Counted from the stretch's first letter, positions 52,943 through 62,272 are shown. The stretch is DNA of 64,000 nt from Aliihoeflea sp. 40Bstr573 (GCF_024105655.1 NZ_JAAAMH010000003.1:124001-188000), one strand, 5' to 3'. Numbers and translations: made by a program. The notes: a model not told the origin generated them from the letters alone.

Positions 52943-54427
52943 ATGACAGGCAGCATTCTCATCATCGACGACGATCCGGTCCAGCGCCGGCTGGTGGAGG
53001 CGGTCGTCACGCGCTGCGGCCACGGGGCGTTGACGGCTGAGAACGGGCGGCTCGGTCTTGAATGCCTGCAGGCTGCGCGCGCCGGTGAGATCGAGGCCGT
53101 AGTGCTCGACCTTGCCATGCCGGAGATGACCGGTATCGAAGTGCTCGAAGCGATGGGCCGGGCGGGGATCACAACGCCCGTCATCGTCCAGACCGCGCAG
53201 GGCACGATCGACACGGCGGTTTCCGCCATGCGGCTCGGCGCGTTCGACTTCGTGGTCAAGCCGGTCGGGCCCGATCGCCTGAAAGGCGCGGTCGAGGCGG
53301 CTATCAAGTTCGGCGCGCTTGCAGGCAAAGCGCGGACGCGCAAGTCGGGACCGGGCGCCGAGCGACGGATCGGGCTCGATGAAATCGGAGCGTCGCCGGC
53401 AATGCAGCGCACGGCAGCGCTCGCCCGCAAGGCGGCGGCGACGGATATGCCGATCCTCATCGAGGGCGAAACCGGCGTCGGCAAGGAAGTGCTGGCTCGC
53501 GCCATCCGGGCAGCGGGGCCGCGGGCAGGCAAGCCCTTCGTCACCGTCAATTGTGGCGCCATCCCGGAAAATCTCGTCGAAAGCATTCTGTTCGGCCACG
53601 AGAAGGGCGCGTTCACCGGCGCGACCGAGAAGCATCTGGGCAAATTCCTGGAGGCAGATGGCGGCACGCTCTTTCTCGACGAGGTCGGCGAACTGCCACC
53701 CGAAGCGCAGGTGAAACTGCTGCGCGCCATCCAGGAAGGCGAAGTCGATCCGGTGGGCGCGCGGCACACGATCAAGGTCGACGTGCGGCTGATCTCGGCC
53801 ACCAACCGCGACCTGGCGAAGCGCATGGCGGAAGGGCTCTTCCGCGAGGACCTCTACTATCGGCTGAATGTGCTGGCCATCCCGGTGCCCCCGCTTCGAG
53901 CGCGAACGAGTGAAATCGCTGAACTGGCGGGGATATTCGTCGACCAGGCAAGATCAGCGGCGCAGATCGGCGTATCGGGACTGTCAAAGGATGCACTCAA
54001 ACTGCTCGCAGCCTATGATTGGCCGGGAAATATCAGGCAGTTGCAAAATGTGATCTTCCGCGCCGCCGTGCTTGCCGAGGGCGACCGGCTGGAAGTGTCT
54101 GATTTCGCGCAAATTGCCTCCGAAATAGGCACGATACGGCCCGCGGAGCCGCCGCGCGCCGACGTGCCGTCGCACGTCGTCGAAGTTCCAGCGCAAGTGT
54201 CTGAAACAATAGACGAAATGTCGCTTCCGTTACTGGATTCGCGGGGCGAGATGCGCTCGTTGGCCGAACTGGAGCGGGAGACCATCCAGGCCGCCATCGA
54301 CCACTATGACGGCCGGCTTTCGGAAGTGGCGCGCAGGCTCGGCATCGGCCGATCGACGCTCTATCGCAAGCTCAAAGAGATGGGGATCGATGCCGACGAA
54401 GGCCGCGTCGGGCGGCTCGCATCTTGA
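52943..54427 (+). CDS. Sigma-54-dependent response regulator (NtrC family)
   Basis: A 494-residue activator. The receiver domain has the acidic pair at Asp9-11, phosphoacceptor Asp56 (VVLDLAMPEMTG) and Lys near 106 (VVKPVG). The AAA+ domain shows Walker A GETGVGKE, the sigma-54 contacting GAFTGA in LFGHEKGAFTGATEK, Walker B TLFLDEVGELPP and the R-finger region. The Fis-type helix-turn-helix is LSEVARRLGIGRSTLYRKLKE. It is complete and functional by motif. No histidine kinase gene lies beside it, so its signal is unknown. The start ATG at 52943 is preceded by a GCGGGCGG stretch, a weak site. Confidence 0.93.
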   Translation: MTGSILIIDDDPVQRRLVEAVVTRCGHGALTAENGRLGLECLQAARAGEIEAVVLDLAMPEMTGIEVLEAMGRAGITTPVIVQTAQGTIDTAVSAMRLGAFDFVVKPVGPDRLKGAVEAAIKFGALAGKARTRKSGPGAERRIGLDEIGASPAMQRTAALARKAAATDMPILIEGETGVGKEVLARAIRAAGPRAGKPFVTVNCGAIPENLVESILFGHEKGAFTGATEKHLGKFLEADGGTLFLDEVGELPPEAQVKLLRAIQEGEVDPVGARHTIKVDVRLISATNRDLAKRMAEGLFREDLYYRLNVLAIPVPPLRARTSEIAELAGIFVDQARSAAQIGVSGLSKDALKLLAAYDWPGNIRQLQNVIFRAAVLAEGDRLEVSDFAQIASEIGTIRPAEPPRADVPSHVVEVPAQVSETIDEMSLPLLDSRGEMRSLAELERETIQAAIDHYDGRLSEVARRLGIGRSTLYRKLKEMGIDADEGRVGRLAS

Positions 54428-54626
54428 CGGTGCCCCAAGGTTAGCGATAGCGCTTTTCGCCGGCAGTCGACCACAGTTTTGCCATCCGCGTCGCTTCCAT
54501 TCGCCGCGTCTGCCAAACGTGAACGGCTCCACTAAGTGCTGATTAACCATTAGCGCTGATATTTGGACGACAATTGCCGTCCGGAATCGGTCCGGGGACA
54601 CTCAACAGCCGACAAGGCGAGATGTT

Positions 54627-56441
54627 TTGATCAGTATCGCTGGAATGCCCAACACTCGGCAGATCAAGAGCGGCGGTTTCGTCCGCCGGGCCATGCAGGC
54701 CTTGATGATCGCCTTTGCCTTCTCCTTTTGCGCGACGGCCAATGCCGATGCGCAGACGCGCACGCTGAAGCTCTTCAACATCCACACCAAGGAACGCGCG
54801 GACATCACGTTCAAGCGCGGCAACCGGTTCGACCAGAACGGCCTGAACCAGGTGAACCGCTTCCTGCGCGACTGGCGCCAGAACGAGCCGACCAAGATGG
54901 ACCCGCGCGTCATCGACCTGTTGTGGGAAGTCTACCAGCAGGTGGGCGGGCGCGAGCCGATCCACGTCGTGTCGGCCTATCGCTCGCCGAAGACCAACGG
55001 CATGCTGCGCTCGCGCTCCTCGGGTGTCGCCGAGAAGAGCCAGCACACGCTCGGCAAGGCGATCGACTTCTACATCCCCGGCGTCAAGCTCTCGACGCTG
55101 CGTGCGGTGGGGCTGCGCATGGAAGGCGGCGGCGTTGGATACTACCCGACCTCGGGCGCGCCATTCGTGCATATGGATGTCGGCAATGTGCGCCACTGGC
55201 CGCGCATGCGCCGCAACGACCTGATGGCCGTCTTCCCCGACGGCAAGACCATTCACGTGCCGACCGACGGCAAGCCGCTGCCCGGCTACAAGCAGGCCCT
55301 GGCCGCCTATGAATCGCGCAAGCGCTCCGGCGGCTTCGCGGTTGCCAGCGCCGGTGGTGGCGGTGGCGGTGGCGGCGGATTGCTGGCAACGCTCTTCGGT
55401 GGCGGCGGCGGAGCCGACGACGAGGAAGACGTCGCGGTTGCAGCCGCGCCTGCACAGGCCGCGCCGCAGCGCCGCGAGGCTGCGCCGACGCCCGCTGCAC
55501 CCGTCGCGGAAACGCCCGAGACAATCATCGCCGCCCTGCCGACGCGCGCCGTGCCAGTGCCGCTGTCCGCGCCTCGCCCGCAGGCCGAGGTCGGCGCCCT
55601 GCCGGCCGCGCCGACCGTGGCGGCCGCCGCAATGGAAGACCGTTTCGACGCCTCAGGCGCCGTGCCTGACGAAGCCGCCGCGAGCGAGACTGAAATCGCG
55701 CTCAACGTTCCGCTGCCCACGCGCCGGCCCGACTATACGCCGGCACCGCAGGAGGCCGCCGACGCCCTGGTTGCCTCGATCAAGACGCCGGAGGCCGGCG
55801 TTCCGATCGCAGCACTTCTTGCCGAGCGCCCCAACCCGAACGGTTCGGAAGCGATCAGCCAGATCCTCAAGGAAGAGCCCAAGCTGGCGAGCGCCGACAC
55901 GCAGGTCGTGTCGGCCGAGCCGGCCGTGGGCGACGGGCGTACGGCGGGCGAGATTTTCGCACTCGCTGCCTTGCCGGAAGTGGCGCCGGCCGAGCCGTTC
56001 GATCTCGACGCGTCGCGCCGCGCCAATGGCATCGACGCCAAGGAGGCCGCTCAGGCGATCAAGCAGCAGCAGGTCGCCGCGCTCGAATCCTCTCCGCGTG
56101 CGGCGCTGATCGCGCGCGCCGAAGGAACCTCTCCGATGCACGCGATCGAATCGGGCGTGCGCACCACCGCCAAGCTCGGCAAGCCGAAGGCAGGGGACGC
56201 GCAGGCGCGCCGTTCACGCAATGTCGAGGCCACGCCCGCCGTCGCGCGCTGGGCGCTTGAGCCGGGCCGCGTCGAGCAGGTACAGACCGGCACCACCGCG
56301 CCGTCCTTCGCCTACAACATCGTGCGCACGCCGCCCGCGCAGATCTACACGGCCGGCTTCCAGCAAAGCGATGTGCAGCCCGACGCGAGTCGTTTCTCGG
56401 GCAAGGCAGTGCAGTTCATGTCGGTGGCCAGGTTCAACTAG
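54627..56441 (+). CDS. DUF882 (YcbK-like, peptidase M15_2) exported protein with long disordered tail
   Basis: A 604-residue envelope protein. An N-terminal signal/anchor (MQALMIAFAFSFCATANADA) is followed by a D,D-carboxypeptidase-like fold of the DUF882 type: VSAYRSPKTNGMLRSRS, the zinc ligands in SQHTLGKAIDFYIPG and the last His in APFVHMDVGNVRHW. From about residue 225 there is a Gly run, then an Ala/Pro-rich low-complexity tail of some 370 residues. It may trim peptidoglycan cross-links (as YcbK/MepK does). The start is TTG at 54627 or ATG at 54645; AAGGCGAG fits the TTG. It follows the NtrC-type regulator after 199 bases, and a strong terminator follows. Confidence 0.85.
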   Translation: MISIAGMPNTRQIKSGGFVRRAMQALMIAFAFSFCATANADAQTRTLKLFNIHTKERADITFKRGNRFDQNGLNQVNRFLRDWRQNEPTKMDPRVIDLLWEVYQQVGGREPIHVVSAYRSPKTNGMLRSRSSGVAEKSQHTLGKAIDFYIPGVKLSTLRAVGLRMEGGGVGYYPTSGAPFVHMDVGNVRHWPRMRRNDLMAVFPDGKTIHVPTDGKPLPGYKQALAAYESRKRSGGFAVASAGGGGGGGGGLLATLFGGGGGADDEEDVAVAAAPAQAAPQRREAAPTPAAPVAETPETIIAALPTRAVPVPLSAPRPQAEVGALPAAPTVAAAAMEDRFDASGAVPDEAAASETEIALNVPLPTRRPDYTPAPQEAADALVASIKTPEAGVPIAALLAERPNPNGSEAISQILKEEPKLASADTQVVSAEPAVGDGRTAGEIFALAALPEVAPAEPFDLDASRRANGIDAKEAAQAIKQQQVAALESSPRAALIARAEGTSPMHAIESGVRTTAKLGKPKAGDAQARRSRNVEATPAVARWALEPGRVEQVQTGTTAPSFAYNIVRTPPAQIYTAGFQQSDVQPDASRFSGKAVQFMSVARFN

Positions 56442-56460
56442 GCGCCGCTGAAAGGTCTAA

Positions 56461-56499
56461 ACTGAAAACGGCAGCCAGCGGCTGCCGTTTTCAGTTTTT
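56461..56499 (+). terminator. Strong Rho-independent terminator after the DUF882 gene
   Basis: A perfect 16-bp stem ACTGAAAACGGCAGCC / GGCTGCCGTTTTCAGT (56461-56476 and 56480-56495) with an AGC loop, followed by TTTT. Among the best terminators in this window. Confidence 0.92.
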
Positions 56500-56502
56500 C
56501 CG

Positions 56503-56545
56503 AGGGGACCCCCACCCTTTATCCCTCCCCACAAGAGGGAGGGAG
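56503..56545 (+). repeat. GC-rich palindromic repeat, copy F
   Basis: GGGGACCCCCACCCTTTATC followed by CCTCCCCACAAGAGGGAGGG; matches copy D apart from a few bases. It starts four bases after the terminator, in the convergent gap with the KDPG aldolase gene. Confidence 0.8.
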
Positions 56546-56663
56546 GGCGTCAACGGTGCGTGCGCCCGTCGGGGTTGATACTTGGCTGAAGGTGAGCTGG
56601 AGGCTGAGGACGCCCTTCTTACACGGAAGAGGGGGATGTTCTTCTTATGGTGGGCTGCACCTG

Positions 56664-56700
56664 TCTCCCTCCCCACAAAGGCGGAGGATCCAGGATGGGC
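56664..56700 (+). repeat. GC-rich palindromic repeat, copy G (partial)
   Basis: TCTCCCTCCCCACAAAGGCG then GAGGATCCAGGATGGGC keeps the central CTCCCCACAA hairpin but has lost the leading CCCCACCC arm. The gap 56442-56763 (322 bases) therefore contains a terminator and two repeat copies; 56546-56663 and 56701-56763 hold nothing I recognise. Confidence 0.6.
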
Positions 56701-56763
56701 GTCATCTTCAAAGGAAACCGACACCCGATCGTCGGGCAGAAGTTCGACGCGGAGCCGCCTGGA

Positions 56764-57405
56764 CTACGGCCGCAGCGCTGCCGCCTCTCGTGACAGCCGT
56801 TCCACCTCGGCCCAGTCGCCAGCCTTGACGGCGGCGTCCGGCACGACCCAGGAGCCGCCCACGCAGGCGACGTTGGGGAGGACGAGATAGTCTTTGACGT
56901 TCGACGGCGAGACGCCGCCCGTGGGACAGAAGACCATGTCCGGCATGGGCGCCGAGATGGCCTTGAGGAAAGCGGCGCCGCCGGATTGCTCGGCGGGAAA
57001 GAATTTCAGGAAACCATAGCCTTCCTCGCGCATCGCCATGATTTCGCTCGGCGTGGTCGCGCCGGGCAGGAGCGGGGTTGCGGCGCTGCGGGCGGCGTCC
57101 ATGAGTTCCTGCGTCGTTCCGGGGCTGACGATGAACTTCGCGCCGGCCTTTTCGGCCGCGACGAACTGCCGGGCGTCGAGGATCGTGCCGGCGCCGACGA
57201 CGGCATCGGGAACCTCGTCGATGATCAGCCGGATCGCGTCGAGCGCAACCGGGGTGCGCAAGGTGACCTCGATGGCCGGCAGACCGCCCGCAACCAGCGC
57301 CCTTGCCATCGGGACCGCATGCGCCAACGCGTCGATGCGGATGACCGGGATGACGGGCTGGGTGCCGACAAGGGCTGAAAGCCGCTCGGCCTGTGATATG
57401 GCCAT
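56764..57405 (-). CDS. eda: 2-dehydro-3-deoxy-phosphogluconate (KDPG) aldolase
   Basis: A 213-residue class I aldolase of the Entner-Doudoroff pathway, splitting KDPG into pyruvate and glyceraldehyde 3-phosphate. The catalytic Glu is in AIEVTLRTP, the Schiff-base Lys in [15 protein letters not shown], and the phosphate-binding GGVSPSN is present. The start MAISQAERL at 57405 has GGAGAT upstream; longer reading runs through the adjacent muramidase gene. It lies 49 bases downstream of that gene on the same strand. No edd gene is in the window. Confidence 0.94.
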   Translation of the reverse strand: MAISQAERLSALVGTQPVIPVIRIDALAHAVPMARALVAGGLPAIEVTLRTPVALDAIRLIIDEVPDAVVGAGTILDARQFVAAEKAGAKFIVSPGTTQELMDAARSAATPLLPGATTPSEIMAMREEGYGFLKFFPAEQSGGAAFLKAISAPMPDMVFCPTGGVSPSNVKDYLVLPNVACVGGSWVVPDAAVKAGDWAEVERLSREAAALRP

Positions 57406-57454
57406 GACGCAATCTCCTTTTTTCAACCGATTTAGCACGGTCGCGGCCTGCGAG

Positions 57455-58312
57455 TCACCCTCGGGTAAAAAGGGAGCTGAACATTTCAAACATGCGGCCC
57501 AGCAGCGTGGGGGACGCCGCCAGCGCGGCAAGGGTGGCGGCATCGGACATGCCGGTGGCCGAGAGCCCGCGGCGGGACTGAAAGGCGAGAAGCGCGCTTT
57601 CGGTGGCGGGGCCGAACATGCCGTCGAAGGCAATGTTTGCGCCGTGGGCGACGAGACGGCGCTGGAGAGAACGGACCTGTTCGCCCGTATCGCCTCTTCG
57701 AAGCACGGCGCTGCCGGCTGACCAGTCGAGCCGGGCGAGGCGGGCATGCGCGGATGCGACCTTCACGTCGTAGGCGTTGCGCGCGAAGCCGGGGCCATTG
57801 TAGCCACGCGCGAAGGCGGCCCAGTCGCGACGAGACAGGGCGTCGGCGAGGCCGGCTTTCTCAATGTAGCGCGCCATGAGCCGCAACTGGCCCTCCGTGC
57901 CCGAGCGGGCTTCCGTGACGAGCGCTTCGACCGAGCCGAAGCCGAGCCACGCCCAGTGTGCGCCCATGACCTGACCCATTCCCCATGAGGTGGATTCATC
58001 GGCCGCACGGGCATCGATGGCGCGGGCGCGGGCAAGCATTGCCCAGCGGGCCACCTGCGACGCGGGGTTGCGGATCGCGCCCGCAATGGGGGAGGCGAGG
58101 CCGGCGGCGCGGGCTTTGGCCTGCGCGGCGCCGGAGAGACGGCGATCGAAATAGTGACCCTCGAGACGGATCAGCGGTTCGCGGCGGCCGTCGATCATCG
58201 CATGGGCGACAAGGTCGCTCTCGACCGAAGCAACGGCGGCGAGGGCGTCGGCGTCCAGGCCGAAGGCGCGGGACACGGCAATGAGGGCGGCGCGGATTTC
58301 GGGATCGAGCAT
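57455..58312 (-). CDS. N-acetylmuramidase-like endolysin with peptidoglycan-binding domain
   Basis: A 285-residue protein combining a DUF3380/N-acetylmuramidase domain ([50 protein letters not shown], and [13 protein letters not shown]) with a C-terminal PG_binding_1 domain ([20 protein letters not shown] through [12 protein letters not shown]). The presumed catalytic Glu is in VASVES. No signal peptide is seen. The domain is common in phage lysins, but no phage structural, holin or integrase gene is nearby. The start at MLDPEI was chosen because GAGGATAT lies just upstream. It diverges from trhO and precedes eda. Confidence 0.82.
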   Translation of the reverse strand: MLDPEIRAALIAVSRAFGLDADALAAVASVESDLVAHAMIDGRREPLIRLEGHYFDRRLSGAAQAKARAAGLASPIAGAIRNPASQVARWAMLARARAIDARAADESTSWGMGQVMGAHWAWLGFGSVEALVTEARSGTEGQLRLMARYIEKAGLADALSRRDWAAFARGYNGPGFARNAYDVKVASAHARLARLDWSAGSAVLRRGDTGEQVRSLQRRLVAHGANIAFDGMFGPATESALLAFQSRRGLSATGMSDAATLAALAASPTLLGRMFEMFSSLFTRG

Positions 58313-58412
58313 GGCAATATCCTCTTCGATGGTCGAGGTATATTTTCCTCTCGTTTGCAAGGAGGGGGATAAGTCCGTTGCGCGTTCTTGCCGGACGGCT
58401 TATCTGCGCGCC

Positions 58413-59336
58413 ATGCATACCGTTTCCGACATGCCGATCAAGGTCGCCGCGCTCTACCGCTTCGCCCGTCTTCCCGACTGGCGCGAGATGCGCATGCCGT
58501 TGCTCGACTTCTGCACGCGGCACGGCGTCAAGGGCACGCTGCTCCTGGCCCATGAGGGGGTCAACGGGACGGTAGCGGGCGCGCCTGACGCGATCGATGC
58601 GCTCGTCGCTCATCTGGATGCAATGCCGGCGCTGAGCGGGCTCGACGTCAAATATTCAGGCGCGCGCGAAATGCCGTTCCACCGGATGAAGGTTCGGCTC
58701 AAGGCCGAGATCGTGACCATGGGTGTTGCCGGCGTCGATCCCGAGCGCGACGCCGGCACCTATGTCGAGCCGGCCGACTGGAACGCGCTGATCGCCGACC
58801 CCGATACGGTCGTGATCGACACGCGCAACGACTATGAGGTCGGGCTCGGCACGTTCGACAGGTCGCTCGATCCGAAGACGGCCAGCTTTCGCGAGTTTCC
58901 GCACTGGCTGGAGGCCAATCGGGCCGCGCTGGAGGGCAAGAAGCTGGCGATGTTCTGCACCGGCGGCATTCGCTGCGAAAAGGCGACGGCCTATGCAAAG
59001 TCGATCGGGCTGGACGAGGTCTATCATCTCAAGGGCGGCATCCTGCGCTATCTGGAGGAGGTGGCGGAAGCTGCGAGCCGGTGGCAGGGGGAGTGCTTCG
59101 TCTTCGACGAACGCGTGGCCGTCGGGCATGGATTGCGCGAAGGAGAGGCCGAGCTTTGCCGCGCCTGCCGGCGGCCCTTGACGCCGCAGGACCGGCGCTC
59201 GCCGCTCTTTTCGGAAGGCATCTCCTGTGCGGCCTGCCACGAGGAGCGCTCGCAAGCCGACCGCGAGCGCTATGCCGAGCGCCATCGCCAGGTGGCGCGG
59301 GCGAAAACGAAAGGTGCAAGGCATATCGGCGGTTGA
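58413..59336 (+). CDS. trhO: tRNA uridine(34) hydroxylase (TrhO/YceA, rhodanese-like)
   Basis: A 307-residue protein of the YceA/TrhO family, which hydroxylates wobble uridine of tRNA as the first step to 5-methoxyuridine-type modifications. The N-terminal acylphosphatase-like part has [13 protein letters not shown]; the rhodanese domain has [15 protein letters not shown] and the active Cys in [15 protein letters not shown]. The C-terminal Cys-x2-Cys pairs (CRACRRPL and CAACHEE) suggest a small zinc site. An alternative start is the ATG at 58431. It is a monocistronic gene diverging from the muramidase. Confidence 0.92.
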   Translation: MHTVSDMPIKVAALYRFARLPDWREMRMPLLDFCTRHGVKGTLLLAHEGVNGTVAGAPDAIDALVAHLDAMPALSGLDVKYSGAREMPFHRMKVRLKAEIVTMGVAGVDPERDAGTYVEPADWNALIADPDTVVIDTRNDYEVGLGTFDRSLDPKTASFREFPHWLEANRAALEGKKLAMFCTGGIRCEKATAYAKSIGLDEVYHLKGGILRYLEEVAEAASRWQGECFVFDERVAVGHGLREGEAELCRACRRPLTPQDRRSPLFSEGISCAACHEERSQADRERYAERHRQVARAKTKGARHIGG

Positions 59337-59426
59337 GCGCTTTTGCGCGGCCGCATTGCAATTAGACGGGTCGGCCCCTAGCTAATCTCGACTGCCGCAA
59401 TGGCACGAATAGATGAGGAGAAGCCG

Positions 59427-60185
59427 ATGTTCGACCCGAAGAAGCTCATCGACGGCCTGCTGGGCTCGTCAGGTTCCCTCTCCAAGGGCGGTCTCGGCGG
59501 CCTCGGGGGACTGGCCGGCGGCGGTCAGGCAGGTGGGCTGGGCGGCCTTGCCAGCGGCGGCGGGCTCGGCAAGATCGGGCAACTCGCCAAGGACAACCCC
59601 ATGGCCACGGCAGCGCTGGCGGGGCTTCTTCTTTCCGGCAAGGGGCGCAAGCTCGGCGGCTCGGCGCTCAAGATCGGCGGCATGGCCGCGATCGCCGGCC
59701 TGGCCTACAAGGCCTATTCGGACTACCAGAAAGGGCAGCAGCCGCAGGCGACGCCCGCCGCGCGCGAGCCCGAACTCCTGCCGCCGCCTTCCGACACCCC
59801 GTTCAACCCCACTCGCGCGCCGCAGGGCGAGGACGCCTTCGCGCTGACCATCGTACGCGCGATGATCGCGGCGGCACGTGCCGACGGTCATATCGACGAG
59901 GCGGAGCGCGCAAAGATCGGCGGCCGCATCGGCGGTGCGGGCATCGACGACGAAGCCGAGCAGTTCCTGCTGGCGGAGCTCGACAAGCCCGTCAATCTCG
60001 ACGACATCGTGCGCGAGGCGCAAAGCGAGGAGCAGCGCGTCGAGATCTACACCGCCGCCCGGCTGACGATCGACCCCGAGACGCGCGCCGAACGCGGCTT
60101 TCTCGACCAGCTTGCCGGACGGCTGAACCTGCCGGACGCGCTTGTGGATCATATCGAGGCGAATGTCGCGAGCGTGAAGGTCTAG
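59427..60185 (+). CDS. DUF533 family (TerB-like) protein with glycine-rich N-terminus
   Basis: A 252-residue protein. The N-terminal half is glycine-rich with short imperfect repeats (GGLGGLAGGGQ type) and one hydrophobic helix (GGMAAIAGLAYKAYSDY region). The C-terminal half is an all-helical DUF533/TerB-like domain (residues about 140-245: ALTIVRAMIAAARADGHIDE, GGRIGGAGIDDEAEQFLLAE, LTIDPETRAERGFLDQLAGR). The molecular role is not known; the family is sometimes annotated as inner-membrane YebE-like. ATG at 59427 has GAGGAGAA upstream. It is not in an evident operon. Confidence 0.85.
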   Translation: MFDPKKLIDGLLGSSGSLSKGGLGGLGGLAGGGQAGGLGGLASGGGLGKIGQLAKDNPMATAALAGLLLSGKGRKLGGSALKIGGMAAIAGLAYKAYSDYQKGQQPQATPAAREPELLPPPSDTPFNPTRAPQGEDAFALTIVRAMIAAARADGHIDEAERAKIGGRIGGAGIDDEAEQFLLAELDKPVNLDDIVREAQSEEQRVEIYTAARLTIDPETRAERGFLDQLAGRLNLPDALVDHIEANVASVKV

Positions 60186-60243
60186 CGAAACTTTCGCCGC
60201 GCATCGGCCGTTGCTGGAAAATCATCTTCCAGCCGCGGTGCCC

Positions 60244-61026
60244 ATGCGCTTCCTCAATGTCCTGCTTTTCGTCGTCCTCATCGTTCTGCCGGGTTGCGGC
60301 GGGGTGGTGGGGCTCGTCAATTCCATGTCCGACACGGATGCGGTGGCGGTCGAGACGGGCCGTGCCTACGGCTCGGAGCCACGTCAGCGGTACGACGTCT
60401 ATCGACCGGTACGCGCCGCGGACGATGCGCCGGTGGTCGTCTTCCTCTATGGCGGAAGCTGGTCGAGCGGGGACCGGGCGATGTATCGGTTCGTCGGCAA
60501 TGCGCTTGCCGAACAGGGCTTCGTCGCGGCCATTCCTGACTATCGCGTCTATCCGCAGGTGCGTTTCCCGCAATTCGTCGAGGATGCGGCGAGGGCGGTG
60601 GCCGCGATCCGGCGCGAGGTGGCGGGTGGACGGCCGGTCGTGCTCGTCGGACACTCGGCGGGCGCGCAGATCGGTGCTCTGCTGGCGCTCGACGAGCGCT
60701 ATCTCGGCGGCACGGCCTGCGGCACGATTTCCGGCTTCGTCGGCATTGCCGGTCCCTACGACTTCCTGCCGCTGACCAGCGAGCGCTACCGGCGCATCTT
60801 TCCCGAAGCGACGCGGGACCAGAGCCAGCCGATCAATTTTGCGGGCGGGCGCGCGCCGGCGAGCTTGTTGCTCCATGGCTCGTCGGATGGGACGGTCGCG
60901 GCGCAGGATAGCCGAGACCTGGCGCAGGCGCTTCAGGCGGCGGGTAACCGGGCGGAACTTCGCATCTACGATGCCGTCGGGCACATCAACATCGTCGGCG
61001 CCATCGCTTCGCCGCTGCGCGGCTAG
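60244..61026 (+). CDS. Alpha/beta hydrolase, esterase-like lipoprotein, possibly truncated
   Basis: A 260-residue hydrolase with a lipoprotein signal (MRFLNVLLFVVLIVLPGC, Cys18). The nucleophile elbow is VLVGHSAGAQIGA; the HGG-like oxyanion region is VVFLYGGSWSSGDRAMY; the catalytic Asp and His are probably in LLLHGSSDGTV and DAVGHINIV. It resembles carboxylesterases of the BD-FAE/Aes type. The reading frame continues past its TAG (61024-61026) for 20 more codons with family-like sequence (APTLADISRFVRERAGR) to a TAG at 61087-61089, suggesting a recent nonsense change. All catalytic residues lie before the stop, so activity may be kept. Confidence 0.85.
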   Translation: MRFLNVLLFVVLIVLPGCGGVVGLVNSMSDTDAVAVETGRAYGSEPRQRYDVYRPVRAADDAPVVVFLYGGSWSSGDRAMYRFVGNALAEQGFVAAIPDYRVYPQVRFPQFVEDAARAVAAIRREVAGGRPVVLVGHSAGAQIGALLALDERYLGGTACGTISGFVGIAGPYDFLPLTSERYRRIFPEATRDQSQPINFAGGRAPASLLLHGSSDGTVAAQDSRDLAQALQAAGNRAELRIYDAVGHINIVGAIASPLRG

Positions 61027-61085
61027 GCGCCGACGCTGGCGGATATCAGCCGGTTCGTGCGCGAGCGGGCGGGGCGGCCAGGATG

Positions 61086-61700
61086 CTAGCGCCTGGGCGC
61101 GGAGCGGCGGATGACGGCCGAGATCAGGGCTTCGAGCGCTTGGCGGGGCATATCTGCGGGCAGGTGCAGTTTGCCGCCGATGAGAAGTTCGGAAAGACCG
61201 TGGACCATCGCCCAGGCGGCGATGACGTCTTCGCCGGCGGCGGGGTCGGTTGCGTAGTCCCTGCCGGTCATGGCGAGGATGTTGCCGGTCAGCACGGCGA
61301 AGGCTTCGCTGCCGGCGTCTGACAGAGGCGGACGCTCGTGGTCGGGGCGGCGCGAGCCGAACATCAGGTGAAAAAGCGCAGGGTTGGCGCAGGCAAAGTC
61401 GACATAGCCGACGCCTGAGGCAACGTATTTTTCCTCCAGCCCGCCTTCCGCCCCGGCCATCGCCGTCGTCATCGAGGCGCGAAGGCGGTCAAAGCCTTCG
61501 GCGGCCAGCGCCGAGAGGAGCGCATCTGCATCCTTAAAATGATGGGCGGGCGCGGCGTGGGAGACGCCTGCACGCTTGGCACAACCACGCAGCGAAAAGG
61601 CTTCGAGACCTTTTTCCGCCAGTTCGGCCTCTGCGGCGGCAATGAGCGTCTGGCGCAGGTCGCCATGGTGGTAGGTCTTGCGGGTCTGCGGCGGTTTCAA
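61086..61700 (-). CDS. TetR/AcrR family regulator with WHG-type C-terminal domain
   Basis: A 204-residue regulator. The helix-turn-helix is LIAAAEAELAEKGLEAFSLR followed by GCAKRAGVSHAAPAHHFKDADALLS; the C-terminal half with FACANPALFHLMFGSRRPD matches the WHG-domain group. Start TTG at 61700 was preferred because GGAG lies six bases before it and the length is then normal; a TTG at 61733 is possible. It diverges from an ABA4-like/membrane gene pair, and two palindromes lie in between. Ligand unknown. Confidence 0.88.
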   Translation of the reverse strand: MKPPQTRKTYHHGDLRQTLIAAAEAELAEKGLEAFSLRGCAKRAGVSHAAPAHHFKDADALLSALAAEGFDRLRASMTTAMAGAEGGLEEKYVASGVGYVDFACANPALFHLMFGSRRPDHERPPLSDAGSEAFAVLTGNILAMTGRDYATDPAAGEDVIAAWAMVHGLSELLIGGKLHLPADMPRQALEALISAVIRRSAPRR

Positions 61701-61742
61701 GTCAGTCTCCGATCTTCCCTTACATGGCCACAATCTTCGATG

Positions 61743-61789
61743 TTGACAATGTCAAGATATCTGGCAGTCTTAATCTTGACGCTGTCAAG
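61743..61789. promoter_or_regulatory. Twin palindromic operators between the tetR gene and a membrane operon
   Basis: TTGAC-AAT-GTCAA at 61743-61755 and CTTGAC-GCT-GTCAAG at 61775-61789, two copies of the same 5-6 bp inverted repeat with centres 33 bases apart (about three helical turns). TTGACA within the first copy may also be a -35 element. Placement between a tetR gene and the divergent genes it probably controls makes repressor binding the likely role. Confidence 0.65.
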
Positions 61790-61822
61790 TCTGTCGATGG
61801 GCGCGGGATCGAGGAGGATGCC

Positions 61823-62272
61823 ATGAGTGCCGACCTGATTTTCCAGTATGCCACGCTGATCGCGGTCGCCGGCTGGGCGACGCTGCTGATCAGTCCATTG
61901 ATCCCGCGCATCAGCGATCTTGTCGCCGCCTATACGATGCCGGCGCTGATCTCGGTCGCCTATGCAGGGCTGATCCTTGCTTTCTGGACGCGGGCGCAGG
62001 GCGGGTTCGGGTCGCTCGACGAAGTTGCGCAACTCTTTCAGACGCGCGAGATCCTTCTGGCCGGCTGGCTGCACTACCTTGCCTTTGATCTCTTCGTCGG
62101 CGCGTGGATCGTGCGGCGCGGGCGTGTCGACGGCGTGCCGTTCTGGCTCGTGCTGCCCTGCCTGCCGCTGACATTCCTGTTCGGCCCTGTCGGTTATCTC
62201 GCTTTCGTTGCCATCCGCGCCATACGGATTCAGGTTCGTGCCGCGCCCGCCATCGAGGGACGGCGACCATGA
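61823..62272 (+). CDS. ABA4-like integral membrane protein
   Basis: A 149-residue membrane protein with about four hydrophobic segments. The pattern FQTREILLAGWLHYLAFDLF followed by VPFWLVLPCLPLTFLFGPVG is what I recognise from the ABA4-like family (named after a plant neoxanthin-synthesis protein; bacterial role unknown). ATG at 61823 follows GGAGGATGCC and is clearly the better start than 61724, which lies in the operator region. It overlaps the next membrane gene by four bases. Confidence 0.8.
   Translation: MSADLIFQYATLIAVAGWATLLISPLIPRISDLVAAYTMPALISVAYAGLILAFWTRAQGGFGSLDEVAQLFQTREILLAGWLHYLAFDLFVGAWIVRRGRVDGVPFWLVLPCLPLTFLFGPVGYLAFVAIRAIRIQVRAAPAIEGRRP

Noticed and set aside
57455-58312. 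Prophage remnant around the muramidase gene
   Set aside because: Only one lysin-like gene; flanking genes (eda, trhO) are housekeeping, and no integrase, att repeat or structural gene is seen.
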